This document shows positions 8,338-17,673 of a stretch of 64,000 nucleotides of DNA, piece after piece (within the stretch, counting starts at the first letter, position 1; every line of letters begins with the position of its first letter). The stretch is from Azorhizobium oxalatiphilum (GTDB lineage: Bacteria; Pseudomonadota; Alphaproteobacteria; Rhizobiales; Xanthobacteraceae). A program made the translations under genes and the position numbers. Under the pieces are notes generated by a model. It was not told the origin of the DNA and ran no database searches. It was given only the letters and a program-made list of their open reading frames with translations. Location of the stretch: assembly GCF_014635325.1 (NCBI RefSeq), contig NZ_BMCT01000002.1, positions 711,544-775,543 of the forward strand, written 5' to 3'.

Positions 8338-9021
8338 TCAGCCGCGCGGATCGAACACGCGCTGCTTCAGATCCTCGATGACACGGCCGAGATGGCGCTC
8401 CATGGCCGTGCAGGCTTCGTCGCCCTTGCCGGCGGCGAGCGCATCGATGATCTCCAGATGCTCGGCGCAGATCTCGCGGATGCGGCCGGGCCGGCGCTCC
8501 AGGCCGAACAGGCGTGAGCGCTGGCGCACCTGCCGGATCAGATCCGCCATCAGCGGATTGCCGCTGCCCTCGGCGATGGCCTCGTGCAGCAGTTCGTCCA
8601 CTGCGTCGAGATCATCGCGGCCGGGCAACTCGCCGCCGGCCGCCTCGGCGGCCTTCACGAGCTGGACGATGCGCGCGCGCAGCGGCGCCAGAACGTTCGC
8701 CGGCACGTGGCCCGCCGCCAGCCGCGCCGCCTCGCGTTCAAGCGTGACGCGCACCCGCAAGGCGTGGCTGTAGTCTTCCAGGGTCACGGTCTTCACTTGC
8801 AGGGCGCCCTCGCCCCGGCGGATCAGCAGGCCCTCGCCTTCCAGCCGGAAGAGAGCGTCGCGGAGCGGCGTGCGCGAGACGTCCAGCGCCTTGGCGAGCT
8901 TGCGCTCCTGCACCACGGAGCCGGCTTCCAGCTGACCGGACAGGATCATGTCGAGCAACTGGCGATAGGCTACCTCGGTCAGGCGGGGAGCGATCTTCAC
9001 CTCGTCCGCTGTGCTCGTCAT
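8338..9021 (-). CDS. GntR family transcriptional regulator, FadR/FCD subfamily
   Basis: A 227-residue regulator with an N-terminal winged helix (YRQLLDMILSGQLEAGSVV, ERKLAKALDVSRTPLRDALF) and a C-terminal all-helical FCD ligand domain with the metal-binding pattern of Asp and His residues (LDAVDELLHEAI, AEHLEIIDAL). The start at 9021 has AGGAGG 9 nt upstream; the in-frame ATG at 9030 sits directly against that site and is less likely. It is divergent from the amino acid ABC operon at 9220 and probably represses it. A TGG-N4-CCA dyad lies between the -35 and -10 of the divergent promoter. Confidence 0.9.
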   Translation of the reverse strand: MTSTADEVKIAPRLTEVAYRQLLDMILSGQLEAGSVVQERKLAKALDVSRTPLRDALFRLEGEGLLIRRGEGALQVKTVTLEDYSHALRVRVTLEREAARLAAGHVPANVLAPLRARIVQLVKAAEAAGGELPGRDDLDAVDELLHEAIAEGSGNPLMADLIRQVRQRSRLFGLERRPGRIREICAEHLEIIDALAAGKGDEACTAMERHLGRVIEDLKQRVFDPRG

Positions 9022-9083
9022 ATCCGCCATCCTCCTGACCGCCCCCAAACGAACTATGCCCAAAAATTAAGCTCTGCCCGTCA

Positions 9084-9113
9084 TTGACCAAAGTGGAATA
9101 CCACCGGCATACT
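9084..9113 (+). promoter_or_regulatory. Promoter of the amino acid ABC operon
   Basis: TTGACC at 9084-9089 matches five of six -35 bases; after 18 nt, CATACT at 9108-9113 matches four of six -10 bases. It points at the binding-protein gene starting at 9220. Confidence 0.6.
9093..9104. promoter_or_regulatory. Candidate GntR/FadR-type operator
   Basis: GTGGAATACCAC has GTGG and CCAC arms and fits the TGG-N4-CCA shape common for FCD-type GntR proteins. It lies between the -35 and -10 elements of the divergent promoter, a classic repression position, next to a GntR gene. Binding is inferred. Confidence 0.55.
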
Positions 9114-9219
9114 ATGTCGCGCAACCCTTGCGAAGCGAAGCAGCGCAAGGCGTGGCGGACCCGGCGGGGAGAATTGGCACGCGCCGCTTTCCCCTCTCCA
9201 CGCACAGGACGATCCATCG

Positions 9220-10077
9220 ATGCGCCACCTCTTCTCGCTGACCCGTTCCACCGTTTCCCGGACGCTGGCCGTTGCCGCCATCGCCGCCCTCCCCTTCGGC
9301 GCGGTCGCGCAGGAACTGAAGACAGGCGTGGACGGCACCTTCGCTCCCCACGCCATGCCGAACCTCTCCGGTGGCGTGCAGGGCTTCAACATCGACCTCG
9401 CCAACGAACTCGCCAAGCGTCTGGGCTCCAAGATCACCATCGACGCTACGCAATTCTCGGGCCTTGTTCCCGGCATGCAGGCGGGCACCTACGATTTCAT
9501 CGCCGCCCCGGTGACGGCCAACAAGGACCGTGCCGAGCAGATGCTCTTCACCGAGGGCTACCTCAACACGGACTTCCAGTTCGTGGTGAAGAAGGACACG
9601 GCGGACATCACCGATCTCGCCCAGCTCAAGGGCAAGGTGATCGCGGTCAACAAGGGTTCGGCCTATGACAGCTGGGCGCGCGAACTGGCCGACAAGATGG
9701 GCTGGACAGTCGAGAGCTACGGCACCAATTCCGACGCCATCCAGGCGGTGGTGACGGGCCGCGCCTATGCCAACGTGGCCGGCAACACGGTCTCGGCCTG
9801 GGCGGTGAAGAACAATCCCGCCATCAAGCTGTCCTACCTGCACTCCACCGGCCTCGTGTGGGCGATCCCTGTCCGCAAGGACAATGCGGCCCTGCGCAAC
9901 AAGCTCGATGCCGCCATCGAGTGCATGAAGAAGGACGGCACCATGGCCGCCCTGCATGAGAAGTGGTTCGGCACCAAGCCCGCCGCCGGCGCCGCCGCCG
10001 TCACCATCTTCCCCGGCTACGGCGTTCCCGAGCTGCCCGGCTACGACAAGACCGAGCATCCGCTTTCCTGCTCCTGA
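9220..10077 (+). CDS. Amino acid ABC transporter substrate-binding protein (family 3)
   Basis: A 285-residue periplasmic protein with a signal peptide (residues 1-27, ending FGAVAQE). The mature part has the family 3 motif [14 protein letters not shown], then [29 protein letters not shown] and a C-terminal [13 protein letters not shown]. It should bind a polar amino acid or derivative. Its neighbours (two HisM/GlnP-type permeases, a GlnQ-type ATPase and an N-carbamoyl-D-amino-acid hydrolase) suggest that N-carbamoylated or D-amino acids are the ligand, which is inference. A stem-loop follows the gene and separates it from the rest of the operon. Confidence 0.92.
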   Translation: MRHLFSLTRSTVSRTLAVAAIAALPFGAVAQELKTGVDGTFAPHAMPNLSGGVQGFNIDLANELAKRLGSKITIDATQFSGLVPGMQAGTYDFIAAPVTANKDRAEQMLFTEGYLNTDFQFVVKKDTADITDLAQLKGKVIAVNKGSAYDSWARELADKMGWTVESYGTNSDAIQAVVTGRAYANVAGNTVSAWAVKNNPAIKLSYLHSTGLVWAIPVRKDNAALRNKLDAAIECMKKDGTMAALHEKWFGTKPAAGAAAVTIFPGYGVPELPGYDKTEHPLSCS

Positions 10078-10089
10078 TCACAGGCTGAC

Positions 10090-10120
10090 GCGCGTGGGGG
10101 CGACGAGCCCCCGCGCTTTT
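10090..10120 (+). terminator. Attenuator-type stem-loop after the binding-protein gene
   Basis: The arms GCGCG-T-GGGGGC (10090-10101) and GCCCCCGCGC (10107-10116) pair with one bulged T and are followed by TTTT. It sits inside the operon, 12 nt after the binding-protein stop. Partial termination or 3'-end protection here would give more binding protein than transporter. Confidence 0.7.
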
Positions 10121-10135
10121 CCTTCCGACTGACGA

Positions 10136-10915
<780 letters not shown>

Positions 10916-10922
10916 GCCCATC

Positions 10923-11606
10923 ATGACCGGCGGCTCACTGTTTCTCGAAACCTTCTTCAACCCCACCATCATCGCCCGCTACCTGCCCGACATATTGAAG
11001 GGCATGCTGGTGACGGTGGAGGTGGCGGCCTGCGTCATCGTCACCGGCATTGCGCTGGGCCTCGCGCTCGCGGTGGTGCGCAGCTTCCGGCTGCGGGCCG
11101 TCAATTTCCTGATCATCGTGCTGGTGGACGTGCTGCGCGCCCTGCCCCCGCTGGTGATCGTGCTGATCGTCTATTTCGGCCTGCCCAATGTGGGCATCAC
11201 CCTGCCGAGCTTCGCGGTGCTGTGGCTGGTGCTATCGCTGGTGCTCGCCGCCTTCGCCGAAGAGGTGTTCTGGGCCGGCATCGTCTCGGTGCGCAAGGGC
11301 CAGTGGGAGGCCGGGCGCTGCACCGGCATGACCGAATTCCAGACCCTGTGCTGGATCGTGCTGCCGCAGGCCATCCGCCTCACCGTGCCGCCACTCACCA
11401 ACCGCACCATCGCCATCACCAAGAACACCGCGCTCGGTACCGTCATCGGCGTGCCCGAAATCCTCAATCAGGCCACCACGGCGCAGAGCTTCTCCGGCAG
11501 CGCCACGCCGCTGATGATGGGCGCTCTGGCCTATCTCGTGCTGTTCATTCCGGTGGTCATCGTCGGGCGCTGGATCGAGACCCGCTTTGCCTGGAGGCGT
11601 GGCTGA
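10923..11606 (+). CDS. Amino acid ABC transporter permease (HisM/GlnP family)
   Basis: A 227-residue inner-membrane protein with about five hydrophobic segments. The family signature is seen as RALPPLVIVLIVYFGLP and the coupling-loop region VRKGQWEAGRCTGMTEFQTL. The ATG is 8 nt after the ATPase stop. Its stop overlaps the start of the next permease by one base (TGATG), so the two are translationally coupled and probably form the heterodimeric channel. Confidence 0.92.
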   Translation: MTGGSLFLETFFNPTIIARYLPDILKGMLVTVEVAACVIVTGIALGLALAVVRSFRLRAVNFLIIVLVDVLRALPPLVIVLIVYFGLPNVGITLPSFAVLWLVLSLVLAAFAEEVFWAGIVSVRKGQWEAGRCTGMTEFQTLCWIVLPQAIRLTVPPLTNRTIAITKNTALGTVIGVPEILNQATTAQSFSGSATPLMMGALAYLVLFIPVVIVGRWIETRFAWRRG

Positions 11607-12271
11607 TGGACGCCATCCTGCAACAATTCTTCAACCTCGACATCATGGCGCAGGCAGCGCCCCTGGTGTTCAGGGGCCTCGGCATGACGCTGCTGGTGTG
11701 CTGCGCGGTGATCCCGCTCGGCCTCGTCGGCGGCCTCCTCGTGGCGCTGGGAAGCCGGTCGCATTCACGCCTGCTGCGCGGCCTGCTGGCCGGGCTCATC
11801 GACCTGCTGCGCGCACTGCCGCCGCTGGTGCTGCTGATCGCCATCTCCGCCGGATTGCCCTTCGCCGGCATCCGCCTGTCGCCCTTCGCCTGTGTCACGC
11901 TCGCTTTGTTCCTCAACACCTCGGCCTATTATGGCGAGGTTTATCGCGCGGGACTGGAAAGCGTGCCGCACGGCCAGTGGGAGGCGGCGCGCTGCACCGG
12001 CATGACCGCATGGCAGACGCTCGTCCACGTGGTCATCCCGCAGGCGGTGCGCAACGTATTGCCGGACCTCGTCTCCAACACGGTGGAAGTGGTGAAGCTC
12101 ACCTCGCTGGCCAGCGTCGTGGCGCTGCCGGAGATGCTCTATTCCGCCGACATGGCGCGCTCCGTGACCTTCAATTCGTCGCCCATCGTACTGGCGGCGC
12201 TCATCTATCTCGCTTTGCTGTGGCCCGTGGTGCGCCTCATGAGCCGCCTCGAGCACCGGCTGGGCACCTGA
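11606..12271 (+). CDS. Amino acid ABC transporter permease, second subunit
   Basis: A 221-residue paralogue of the preceding permease, with RALPPLVLLIAISAGLP and the loop PHGQWEAARCTGMTAWQTL. The start overlaps the previous stop by one base. The next gene begins 66 nt downstream with its own strong ribosome site. The two permeases resemble each other closely in the coupling loop, as is usual for HisM/HisQ pairs. Confidence 0.92.
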   Translation: MDAILQQFFNLDIMAQAAPLVFRGLGMTLLVCCAVIPLGLVGGLLVALGSRSHSRLLRGLLAGLIDLLRALPPLVLLIAISAGLPFAGIRLSPFACVTLALFLNTSAYYGEVYRAGLESVPHGQWEAARCTGMTAWQTLVHVVIPQAVRNVLPDLVSNTVEVVKLTSLASVVALPEMLYSADMARSVTFNSSPIVLAALIYLALLWPVVRLMSRLEHRLGT

Positions 12272-12337
12272 CATCACCCCATCAAAATGAAAGCGCGGAT
12301 CCGCCTTCAGGGGGCCGCGCGCGAGGAGTTAAGCCAT

Positions 12338-13270
12338 ATGCGTGAAATCAAGGTCGCGGCCGCCCAGCTCGGCCCCATCCAGAAGGCCGAAAGCCGCGAG
12401 GAAGTGGTCAGCCGCATGCTGGCCCTCATGGAAGAGGCCAAGACCGCCGGGTGCAACCTGATCGTGTATCCTGAGCTGGCACTCACCACCTTCTTCCCGC
12501 GCTGGTACCACGAGAACCGCGCCGAGGCGGACGAGTGGTTCGAGGCCGAGATGCCGAACGCCGCCACCCAGCCGCTGTTCGACAAGGCGAAGGAATACGG
12601 CATGGGCCTCAGCTTCGGCTATGCCGAGCTGACGGAGGACGGCCACCACTTCAACACCTCCATCCTTGTCGACCCGCAGGGCAAGATCGTGGGCAAGTAT
12701 CGCAAGATCCACCTGCCCGGCCATGTGGAGTACGAGCCCGAGCGCACTCACCAGCATCTGGAGAAGCGCTATTTCGAGCCCGGCGACCTCGGCTTCCCGG
12801 TGTGGCGCACCATGGGCGGCATCTTCGGCATGGCCATCTGCAACGATCGCCGCTGGCCCGAGACCTATCGCGAGATGGGCCTGCAGGGCGTGGAGATGAT
12901 CGTGCTCGGCTTCAACACCCCCTCGGTGAACAACCTGCGCGGCGCCGAAGCCCTCAACCAGCGCCTGTTCCACCACAAGCTGTCCGTGCAGGCCGGCGCC
13001 TACCAGAACTCCACCTGGGTGATCGCGGTCGCCAAGGCCGGCTCGGAAGACGGCAACCATCTGATGGCCGGCACGGTGATCGTGAATCCGGACGGGGAAA
13101 TCGTCGCCGAGACCAAGACCGAGGGCGACGAGATCATCGTGCATGCGTGCGACCTCGACGATACCGTCTTCGGCAAGGAAACGGTGTTCGATTTCAAGCG
13201 CCATCGGCGTATTGAGCATTATGGGCGCATTACCGCCCAGACCGGCGTGATTCTGCCGCCGGAGGACTGA
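12338..13270 (+). CDS. N-carbamoyl-D-amino acid hydrolase (nitrilase superfamily)
   Basis: A 310-residue cytoplasmic amidohydrolase that would cleave N-carbamoyl-D-amino acids to the D-amino acid, CO2 and ammonia. The catalytic triad is in place: Glu46 in YPELALTTFFPRW, Lys123 in YRKIHLPG and Cys168 in AICNDRRWPE. These blocks and LEKRYFEPGDLGFPV match the well-studied Agrobacterium D-carbamoylase closely, and its length (304) is similar. The start at 12338 has AGGAG 8 nt upstream, better than the upstream in-frame ATG. Its place behind an amino acid importer suggests uptake of the carbamoyl compound. No hydantoinase lies in the window. Confidence 0.88.
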   Translation: MREIKVAAAQLGPIQKAESREEVVSRMLALMEEAKTAGCNLIVYPELALTTFFPRWYHENRAEADEWFEAEMPNAATQPLFDKAKEYGMGLSFGYAELTEDGHHFNTSILVDPQGKIVGKYRKIHLPGHVEYEPERTHQHLEKRYFEPGDLGFPVWRTMGGIFGMAICNDRRWPETYREMGLQGVEMIVLGFNTPSVNNLRGAEALNQRLFHHKLSVQAGAYQNSTWVIAVAKAGSEDGNHLMAGTVIVNPDGEIVAETKTEGDEIIVHACDLDDTVFGKETVFDFKRHRRIEHYGRITAQTGVILPPED

Positions 13271-13303
13271 TCCCCTTTCCCCTTAGGCGATGAGGACACG
13301 CGC

Positions 13304-13975
13304 ATGACCACTGCCGACATGAGCTTCGATTTCGCGAATGTTGATCCCGAGATCCGCTACAAGCTGCTCACCGGCCTCGTGGTGCCGCGTCCCATCGCCT
13401 GGGTGGTGACGAAATCCGTGAAGGGCGTGGTGAATGCCGCGCCCTTCTCGCTGTTCAATGTCATCTCGGAAGACCCGCCGCTGGTGATGTTCAGCGTGGA
13501 CACCAAGCCCGGCGACCGGGTGAAGGACACGCTGGTCAACGTCCACGCAACCCGTGCCTTCGTGGTGAACCTCGTAGATGAGGCGACAGCGCAGGTGATG
13601 AACAACTGCGCCATCAACTTCCCGCCCGAGGAAGGCGAGCCGGAGGCGTTCGGCATCCCGCTCGTTCCCGGCACCCACGGGCCGGTGCCGCGCCTTGCCA
13701 TCTCGCCGGTGGCCATGGAGTGCAAGCAGGTCACGACGCTCAACTTCGGCCCGCGCCGCGACCTCGTGATCGGCGAGGTGCTGGCCCTGCACACCCGCGC
13801 CGGCGTGCTGGACCCCACCAATCTGCGCACCAATTACGACACCTACCAGCCGGTGGGCCGCCTCGGCGGCACCATGTATGCGCATCTGGAAGACCGCTTC
13901 TCCATGGACCGCGAGACCTACGAGCAGTTCAGCGCCCGCACCGCGCAGGAAGCCGCCGCCAAGGAAACGGTCTGA
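13304..13975 (+). CDS. Flavin reductase-like FMN-binding split-barrel protein
   Basis: A 223-residue protein of the flavin-reductase domain family (DIM6/NTAB). The fold signature is VVPRPIAWVVT near residue 26, followed by NAAPFSLFNVISEDPPLVMFS (19-residue core APFSLFNVISEDPPLVMFS) and KDTLVNVHATRAFVVNLV. Members bind FMN and reduce flavin, or serve as oxidoreductase partners of monooxygenases. No monooxygenase is adjacent, so its role beside the carbamoylase is unclear. A GATGAGGA ribosome site precedes the ATG. Probably the last gene of the operon. Confidence 0.82.
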   Translation: MTTADMSFDFANVDPEIRYKLLTGLVVPRPIAWVVTKSVKGVVNAAPFSLFNVISEDPPLVMFSVDTKPGDRVKDTLVNVHATRAFVVNLVDEATAQVMNNCAINFPPEEGEPEAFGIPLVPGTHGPVPRLAISPVAMECKQVTTLNFGPRRDLVIGEVLALHTRAGVLDPTNLRTNYDTYQPVGRLGGTMYAHLEDRFSMDRETYEQFSARTAQEAAAKETV

Positions 13976-13984
13976 GCGCAGACC

Positions 13985-14644
13985 TCAGGCGGCGACGCGC
14001 ACCGCGCCGATGGCCATAGTGACCGCCGCCTGAACCGGGTCGATCACCGGCACGCCCAGCGCCGCCTCCAGCCCCTGACGGTGCCGGGCCATGCCGGCAC
14101 AGCCCATGACGATGACGTCGCAGCGGTCGAGCTTCACCAGCTCGCCGCCCACCTCGATCATGCGCGCCAGCGTGTTGTCGCCCGCAGCGCTCTCGGCAAC
14201 GCTCATGTTGAGCGGCCGCTCGCCGGAGAAGCGCTCCATCAGGCCCATCTGGCGCACGTAACGCTGGTGGCGGGCCATGGTGCCCTCGCCGATGGCGATC
14301 ACGCCGAAGCGGTCGCCCCGCGCCAATGCCATCAGCAGCGCGCTCTCGCAGATGCCGAACACCGGCGCCTTCGTGCCCTCCCGGCAGACGTGCAGGCCCG
14401 GATCGCTGTAGCAGGCGATCACGAAGGCACCCGCACGCGTCTCCCGCTCCACCAGCCGGCGCAGCGGAATGGCGACCTGCTCCACATGCTCCTGCGTCTC
14501 GACGCCATAGGGACCGTCCTCCAGCGTAACGCAGCGGATCGCCGGCCCGTCGGCGAAGCGCAGAGGCGCCAGCGCGGCATCGAAGCCGGCCGTCACCACC
14601 GCGTTGGAGTTGGGATTGACCACGACGATCTCGCCTCGCGCCAT
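13985..14644 (-). CDS. Asp/Glu/hydantoin racemase family protein
   Basis: A 219-residue cofactor-independent racemase. VVVNPNSNAVVTAGF is the N-terminal signature. The two catalytic cysteines expected in this family fit AFVIACYSDPGL and VIVMGCAGMARH. The start at 14644 has GGGGAAG about 8 nt upstream. It faces the carbamoylase operon tail-to-tail with only 9 nt between stops. A hydantoin or N-carbamoyl-amino-acid racemase would feed the D-specific hydrolase at 12338, which supports a shared pathway; substrate assignment is inference. Confidence 0.85.
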   Translation of the reverse strand: MARGEIVVVNPNSNAVVTAGFDAALAPLRFADGPAIRCVTLEDGPYGVETQEHVEQVAIPLRRLVERETRAGAFVIACYSDPGLHVCREGTKAPVFGICESALLMALARGDRFGVIAIGEGTMARHQRYVRQMGLMERFSGERPLNMSVAESAAGDNTLARMIEVGGELVKLDRCDVIVMGCAGMARHRQGLEAALGVPVIDPVQAAVTMAIGAVRVAA

Positions 14645-14741
14645 TCTCATCTTCCCCGTTCTGTCCCACTGGGCGGCAGCATTCATTCCCCAGCGTCATG
14701 GAACAGTTAAGTCCGGCAGATGACCTCTTGTCCACGTCCCA

Positions 14742-14783
14742 ACGAAAAGGGAGCGGCCCGCTTCCGCGAAACCGCCCCCTCCC
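14742..14783 (-). terminator. Probable terminator of the lipoprotein gene
   Basis: Read on the minus strand, a GC stem with one mismatch (14776-14783 with 14749-14756) is followed by TTTTCGTT. It lies 33 nt downstream of the lipoprotein stop and would stop transcripts before the racemase gene. Confidence 0.5.
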
Positions 14784-14816
14784 GGACATCCAGTGACGTG
14801 AAGCCTGACCGGCCGA

Positions 14817-15215
14817 TCAGTACATCGGCACGAAGGGGCCGCCCCACGGGCCGTAGTCGAACGCCATCTGCTGGGCGTTCATCTGGTTCATCATGGCCGT
14901 CATCTGCTGCTGATTGGCCAGCCGCTGCTGGAACATCATCTGCTGGTAGGAGCCGTAATTGTCCTGATTGCCGTAATAGATGCAGCCGCAGACGGTCGGA
15001 TCGGCATAAAGATAGACCGGCTGGCCGTTCTGCATCTGCACGGTGAACTTGTGCGCCGGCAGCGACTTCAGCGAGGCCACCTTGGCCGGCGTGTCCGCCA
15101 CGCGCACCCGGAAACCGGCGGCGGCGAGCATGTTTTCCTTGTTCTGCGTATCGGTGACGCAACCGGCAATGCCAAGCCCGATCAGCGCCAGCGCAGCGAT
15201 GGATTTCAGTTTCAT
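14817..15215 (-). CDS. Small putative lipoprotein with Gln/Met-rich C-terminus
   Basis: A 132-residue protein beginning MKLKSIAALALIGLGIAGC, a lipoprotein signal with the lipobox ending at Cys19. The mature part has two more cysteines close together (TVCGCIYYG) and a tail rich in Gln, Met and Asn (QQMMFQQRLANQQQMTAMM), ending in a Gly/Pro/aromatic block. GAGGGAGG stands 5 nt before the ATG. I know no named family with certainty. It is divergent from the LysR gene at 15394, but relation to that regulon is not evident. Confidence 0.75.
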   Translation of the reverse strand: MKLKSIAALALIGLGIAGCVTDTQNKENMLAAAGFRVRVADTPAKVASLKSLPAHKFTVQMQNGQPVYLYADPTVCGCIYYGNQDNYGSYQQMMFQQRLANQQQMTAMMNQMNAQQMAFDYGPWGGPFVPMY

Positions 15216-15393
15216 ATCAGCCTCCCTCAGGCCCAAGCCGTCTTCCCGGAGGCAACGTAACAGCGGCGCGTCCTGAGTCGAGTCGGCGAAGGCTATCCTG
15301 TACCTTCTCCAAATCACCCGAGGCTGTGCTTGCGCCGATGAAGAACGACACGGCATCTTCCCACGCGCGCCATAGCGCGCGAGAAGAGATGTC

Positions 15394-16284
15394 ATGCTGC
15401 ATCACGACCTCCAATCCCTGCGCCTGTTCGTGGCCGTGTGCGAAACCCGCAGCCTCTCCAAGGCGGCCGAGCGCATGAACCTCGCTTTGTCCGCCGCCAG
15501 CCGCCGCCTGCGCTTGCTGGAGGAAGAAGCGGGCATGCCGCTGGTCCGGCGCCTGCCGCACGGGGTGGAGCCCACCATGGCTGGCCAGACCGCGCTCGCC
15601 TATGCGCAGTCCGTGCTCATGCTGGCGGATCGCTATGTGGCTGGTCTGGCCGACCATCTCACCGGGGCGCGCGGGCAGGTGCGGGTGTCCGCCTCCAGCT
15701 CGGCCCTGGTACAGCGCCTCGCGCCGGACCTTGCCGCCTTCGCTTTGCGCCATCCCGATATCCGCATCGACCTCGACGAGCGCCCCACTGCCGACACCAT
15801 CACCGCACTCACCCGCAAGCAGGCGGACCTCGGCGTGATCGTGCTGGGCCATCCCGTGGACGGGCTCATCTGCTACCCCTATTCCACCGACCGCCTCGCC
15901 GTGGTGACGCTGAAGGACCACCCCCTTGCGGCGCGCGAGAGCGTCACCCTCGGCGATCTGATCTCCGAGGACTTCGTGGCGCTGGAGGCCGGCACCGCCG
16001 TCAACCGGCTGGTGATGGAGCGGGCGCGCGAGTTCGGCCGTTATCTCAAGGTGCGGGTGCAGGTGCGCAGCTTCGAGGTGATGTGCCAGATGGTCAGCCA
16101 TGGGCTGGGTATCGGCATCCTGCCCGAAGCGGCGCTGCGCCCCCTCACCACTGCGCTCGATCTCGCCATCGTCCGCCTCGACGAGCCATGGGCGGTGCGG
16201 GAGATCGCCATCTGCGTGCGTGAGAGTGAGGAATTGCCCAACGCCACTCGACGCTTGCTGGAGGAGTTGCGCGACAGAAAGTGA
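15394..16284 (+). CDS. LysR family transcriptional regulator
   Basis: A 296-residue regulator: N-terminal helix-turn-helix (LRLFVAVCETRSLSKAAERM, then LALSAASRRLRLLEEEAG) and a C-terminal periplasmic-binding-type effector domain (residues ~90-292). Length is standard. AGAAGAG precedes the ATG. It is followed in the same direction, 102 nt on, by the amidase gene, and the gap holds a T-N11-A dyad placed as LysR activator sites usually are. It is the obvious candidate activator of the amidase/CoA-transferase operon. Confidence 0.92.
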   Translation: MLHHDLQSLRLFVAVCETRSLSKAAERMNLALSAASRRLRLLEEEAGMPLVRRLPHGVEPTMAGQTALAYAQSVLMLADRYVAGLADHLTGARGQVRVSASSSALVQRLAPDLAAFALRHPDIRIDLDERPTADTITALTRKQADLGVIVLGHPVDGLICYPYSTDRLAVVTLKDHPLAARESVTLGDLISEDFVALEAGTAVNRLVMERAREFGRYLKVRVQVRSFEVMCQMVSHGLGIGILPEAALRPLTTALDLAIVRLDEPWAVREIAICVRESEELPNATRRLLEELRDRK

Positions 16285-16295
16285 CGCTGCGGAAC

Positions 16296-16314
16296 ATTTC
16301 GCGTTTTGCGAAAT
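16296..16314. promoter_or_regulatory. Candidate LysR-type operator (T-N11-A dyad)
   Basis: ATTTCGCGTTTTGCGAAAT is a perfect dyad with 7-base arms and a 5-base centre and contains T16299-N11-A16311. It is centred near 16305, about 65 nt before the start point expected from the -10 element at 16358-16363. That is the usual recognition-site position for LysR activators. Confidence 0.6.
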
Positions 16315-16334
16315 CAGCCTACCCCCTTTTCTCA

Positions 16335-16363
16335 TTCCACGAACCAGAAGCAGCCCTGATACT
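16335..16363 (+). promoter_or_regulatory. Possible activator-dependent promoter of the amidase operon
   Basis: GATACT at 16358-16363 matches four of six -10 bases; the -35 at 16335-16340 (TTCCAC) is poor, 17 nt away. A weak -35 fits a promoter that needs LysR bound at the dyad just upstream. Confidence 0.4.
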
Positions 16364-16386
16364 CTGCTTGTGACGGGGAATTGGGC

Positions 16387-17673
16387 ATGGACGCTTTCGA
16401 GGCACGCCGCGACGGACGGGAGGGACCGGAGGCCATCGCCGCCGCCCACGCCCGCTGCGCGGCACTGGGGCAGGCGACCAACGCCTTCGTAGAGCTGCGT
16501 ACGCCGGACGCCGGTGGCGTCATCCCCTACGCCATCAAGGACATGCTGGATGTGGCCGGCCGCCCGCCCACCCTCGGGCTCGACCACGCACCAGCCGCGC
16601 CGCCCACCGTGACTGCGCCCCTGATCGCCCGGCTCGAAGCCGCCGGCGGCCGCGCCGTCGCCTTCACCCAGATGACGCCCCTGGCTTTCGATCCCTCGGG
16701 CGCCAACCGGTGGCGCGGGCGGCCGATCAATCCATGGAACGCCGAGCGCATCTGCGGCGGCTCGTCCTCCGGCTCGGCAGTGGCGGTGGCGGCAGGCTGC
16801 GTGCCGCTCGCCATCGGCTCGGATACGGCCGGCTCGCTGCGCATTCCCGCTCATTGCTGCGGGGTCAGCTCGTGGAAGGCCACGCGGGGCCTACTGCCGC
16901 TGGAAGGCGTAATGCCCCTCGCCCCCTCGCTGGACACGCTGGGCTTCCTCGGCCGTGACGTGCACCTTCTGGAGCGCGTCTCCACGCTGTTCACGACCCA
17001 CGGCCGGGCCGCTCCACGCAGCCTGCGGGTGGGTTGGGATCTGGTGGAAGCCTGCGATGACGACATCCGCGAGGTCTTCGCCGCCGCCGTTTCCACCATC
17101 GGCCGCATGGGTCATACGTTCCGGCCCGCCGCTCTCGGCCCGCTCGTGGCCGCCACCGACCAGCCGGTGCTGGAGCTCCTGCTGGGAGAGAGCGCCCGCT
17201 CACTGGCGTCCATTCCCGCCGCCACGGACGATCCCCTGTTCGCCACCCGTCTTGCCAAGGGGCGGGCGCTGGGGGAGAGCCACCTTGCCGCCTGCCGTGC
17301 CGCGCTGAAGGCCGCGGAACCGCTGGCCGAAGCGCTGTTTCAGGACGGCGAAGCGGTGCTGCTGCCGGCCATGCCCTGCACCACACCGACCGTGGCCGAC
17401 TGCGATCCGCAGACACCCGGTTTCTCGGGCCGCACGCTCTATCGCCTGTCCGCCTTCTGCCGTTTCGCCAGCGGGCTCGGACTGCCGGTCGTGACCTTCC
17501 CCATCGGCCGGGATCGCAACGGCATGCCCGTGGGCGCGCAGATGGTGGGGGCGCAGGGTTCAGACCGCGCGCTGCTGGCGCTCGTTCATCATATCCAGTC
17601 GCTCAGCAACGGGCATCGGACCCGGCCCGAGACCGAGGCCGCAGACACGACATCCAAGGAGCGTATCGCGTGA
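16387..17673 (+). CDS. Amidase (amidase signature family)
   Basis: A 428-residue hydrolase with the Ser-cisSer-Lys triad: Lys51 in YAIKDMLDV, the cis-Ser in GGSSSGSAVAVAAG (residues 124-137), and the nucleophile Ser150 in GSDTAGSLRIPA. It would release ammonia or an amine from an amide or biuret-like compound. The ATG at 16387 has GGGGAA upstream. The stop overlaps the GTG start of the next gene by four bases (GTGA), so amide cleavage and CoA transfer are probably coupled steps of one pathway. It is not GatA: no gatB or gatC is nearby and the neighbours are catabolic. Confidence 0.9.
   Translation: MDAFEARRDGREGPEAIAAAHARCAALGQATNAFVELRTPDAGGVIPYAIKDMLDVAGRPPTLGLDHAPAAPPTVTAPLIARLEAAGGRAVAFTQMTPLAFDPSGANRWRGRPINPWNAERICGGSSSGSAVAVAAGCVPLAIGSDTAGSLRIPAHCCGVSSWKATRGLLPLEGVMPLAPSLDTLGFLGRDVHLLERVSTLFTTHGRAAPRSLRVGWDLVEACDDDIREVFAAAVSTIGRMGHTFRPAALGPLVAATDQPVLELLLGESARSLASIPAATDDPLFATRLAKGRALGESHLAACRAALKAAEPLAEALFQDGEAVLLPAMPCTTPTVADCDPQTPGFSGRTLYRLSAFCRFASGLGLPVVTFPIGRDRNGMPVGAQMVGAQGSDRALLALVHHIQSLSNGHRTRPETEAADTTSKERIA

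Noticed and set aside
16387..17673. Amidase as GatA of the tRNA amidotransferase
   Set aside because: No gatB or gatC is present, the gene is translationally coupled to a CoA-transferase, and it sits in a LysR-linked catabolic set.
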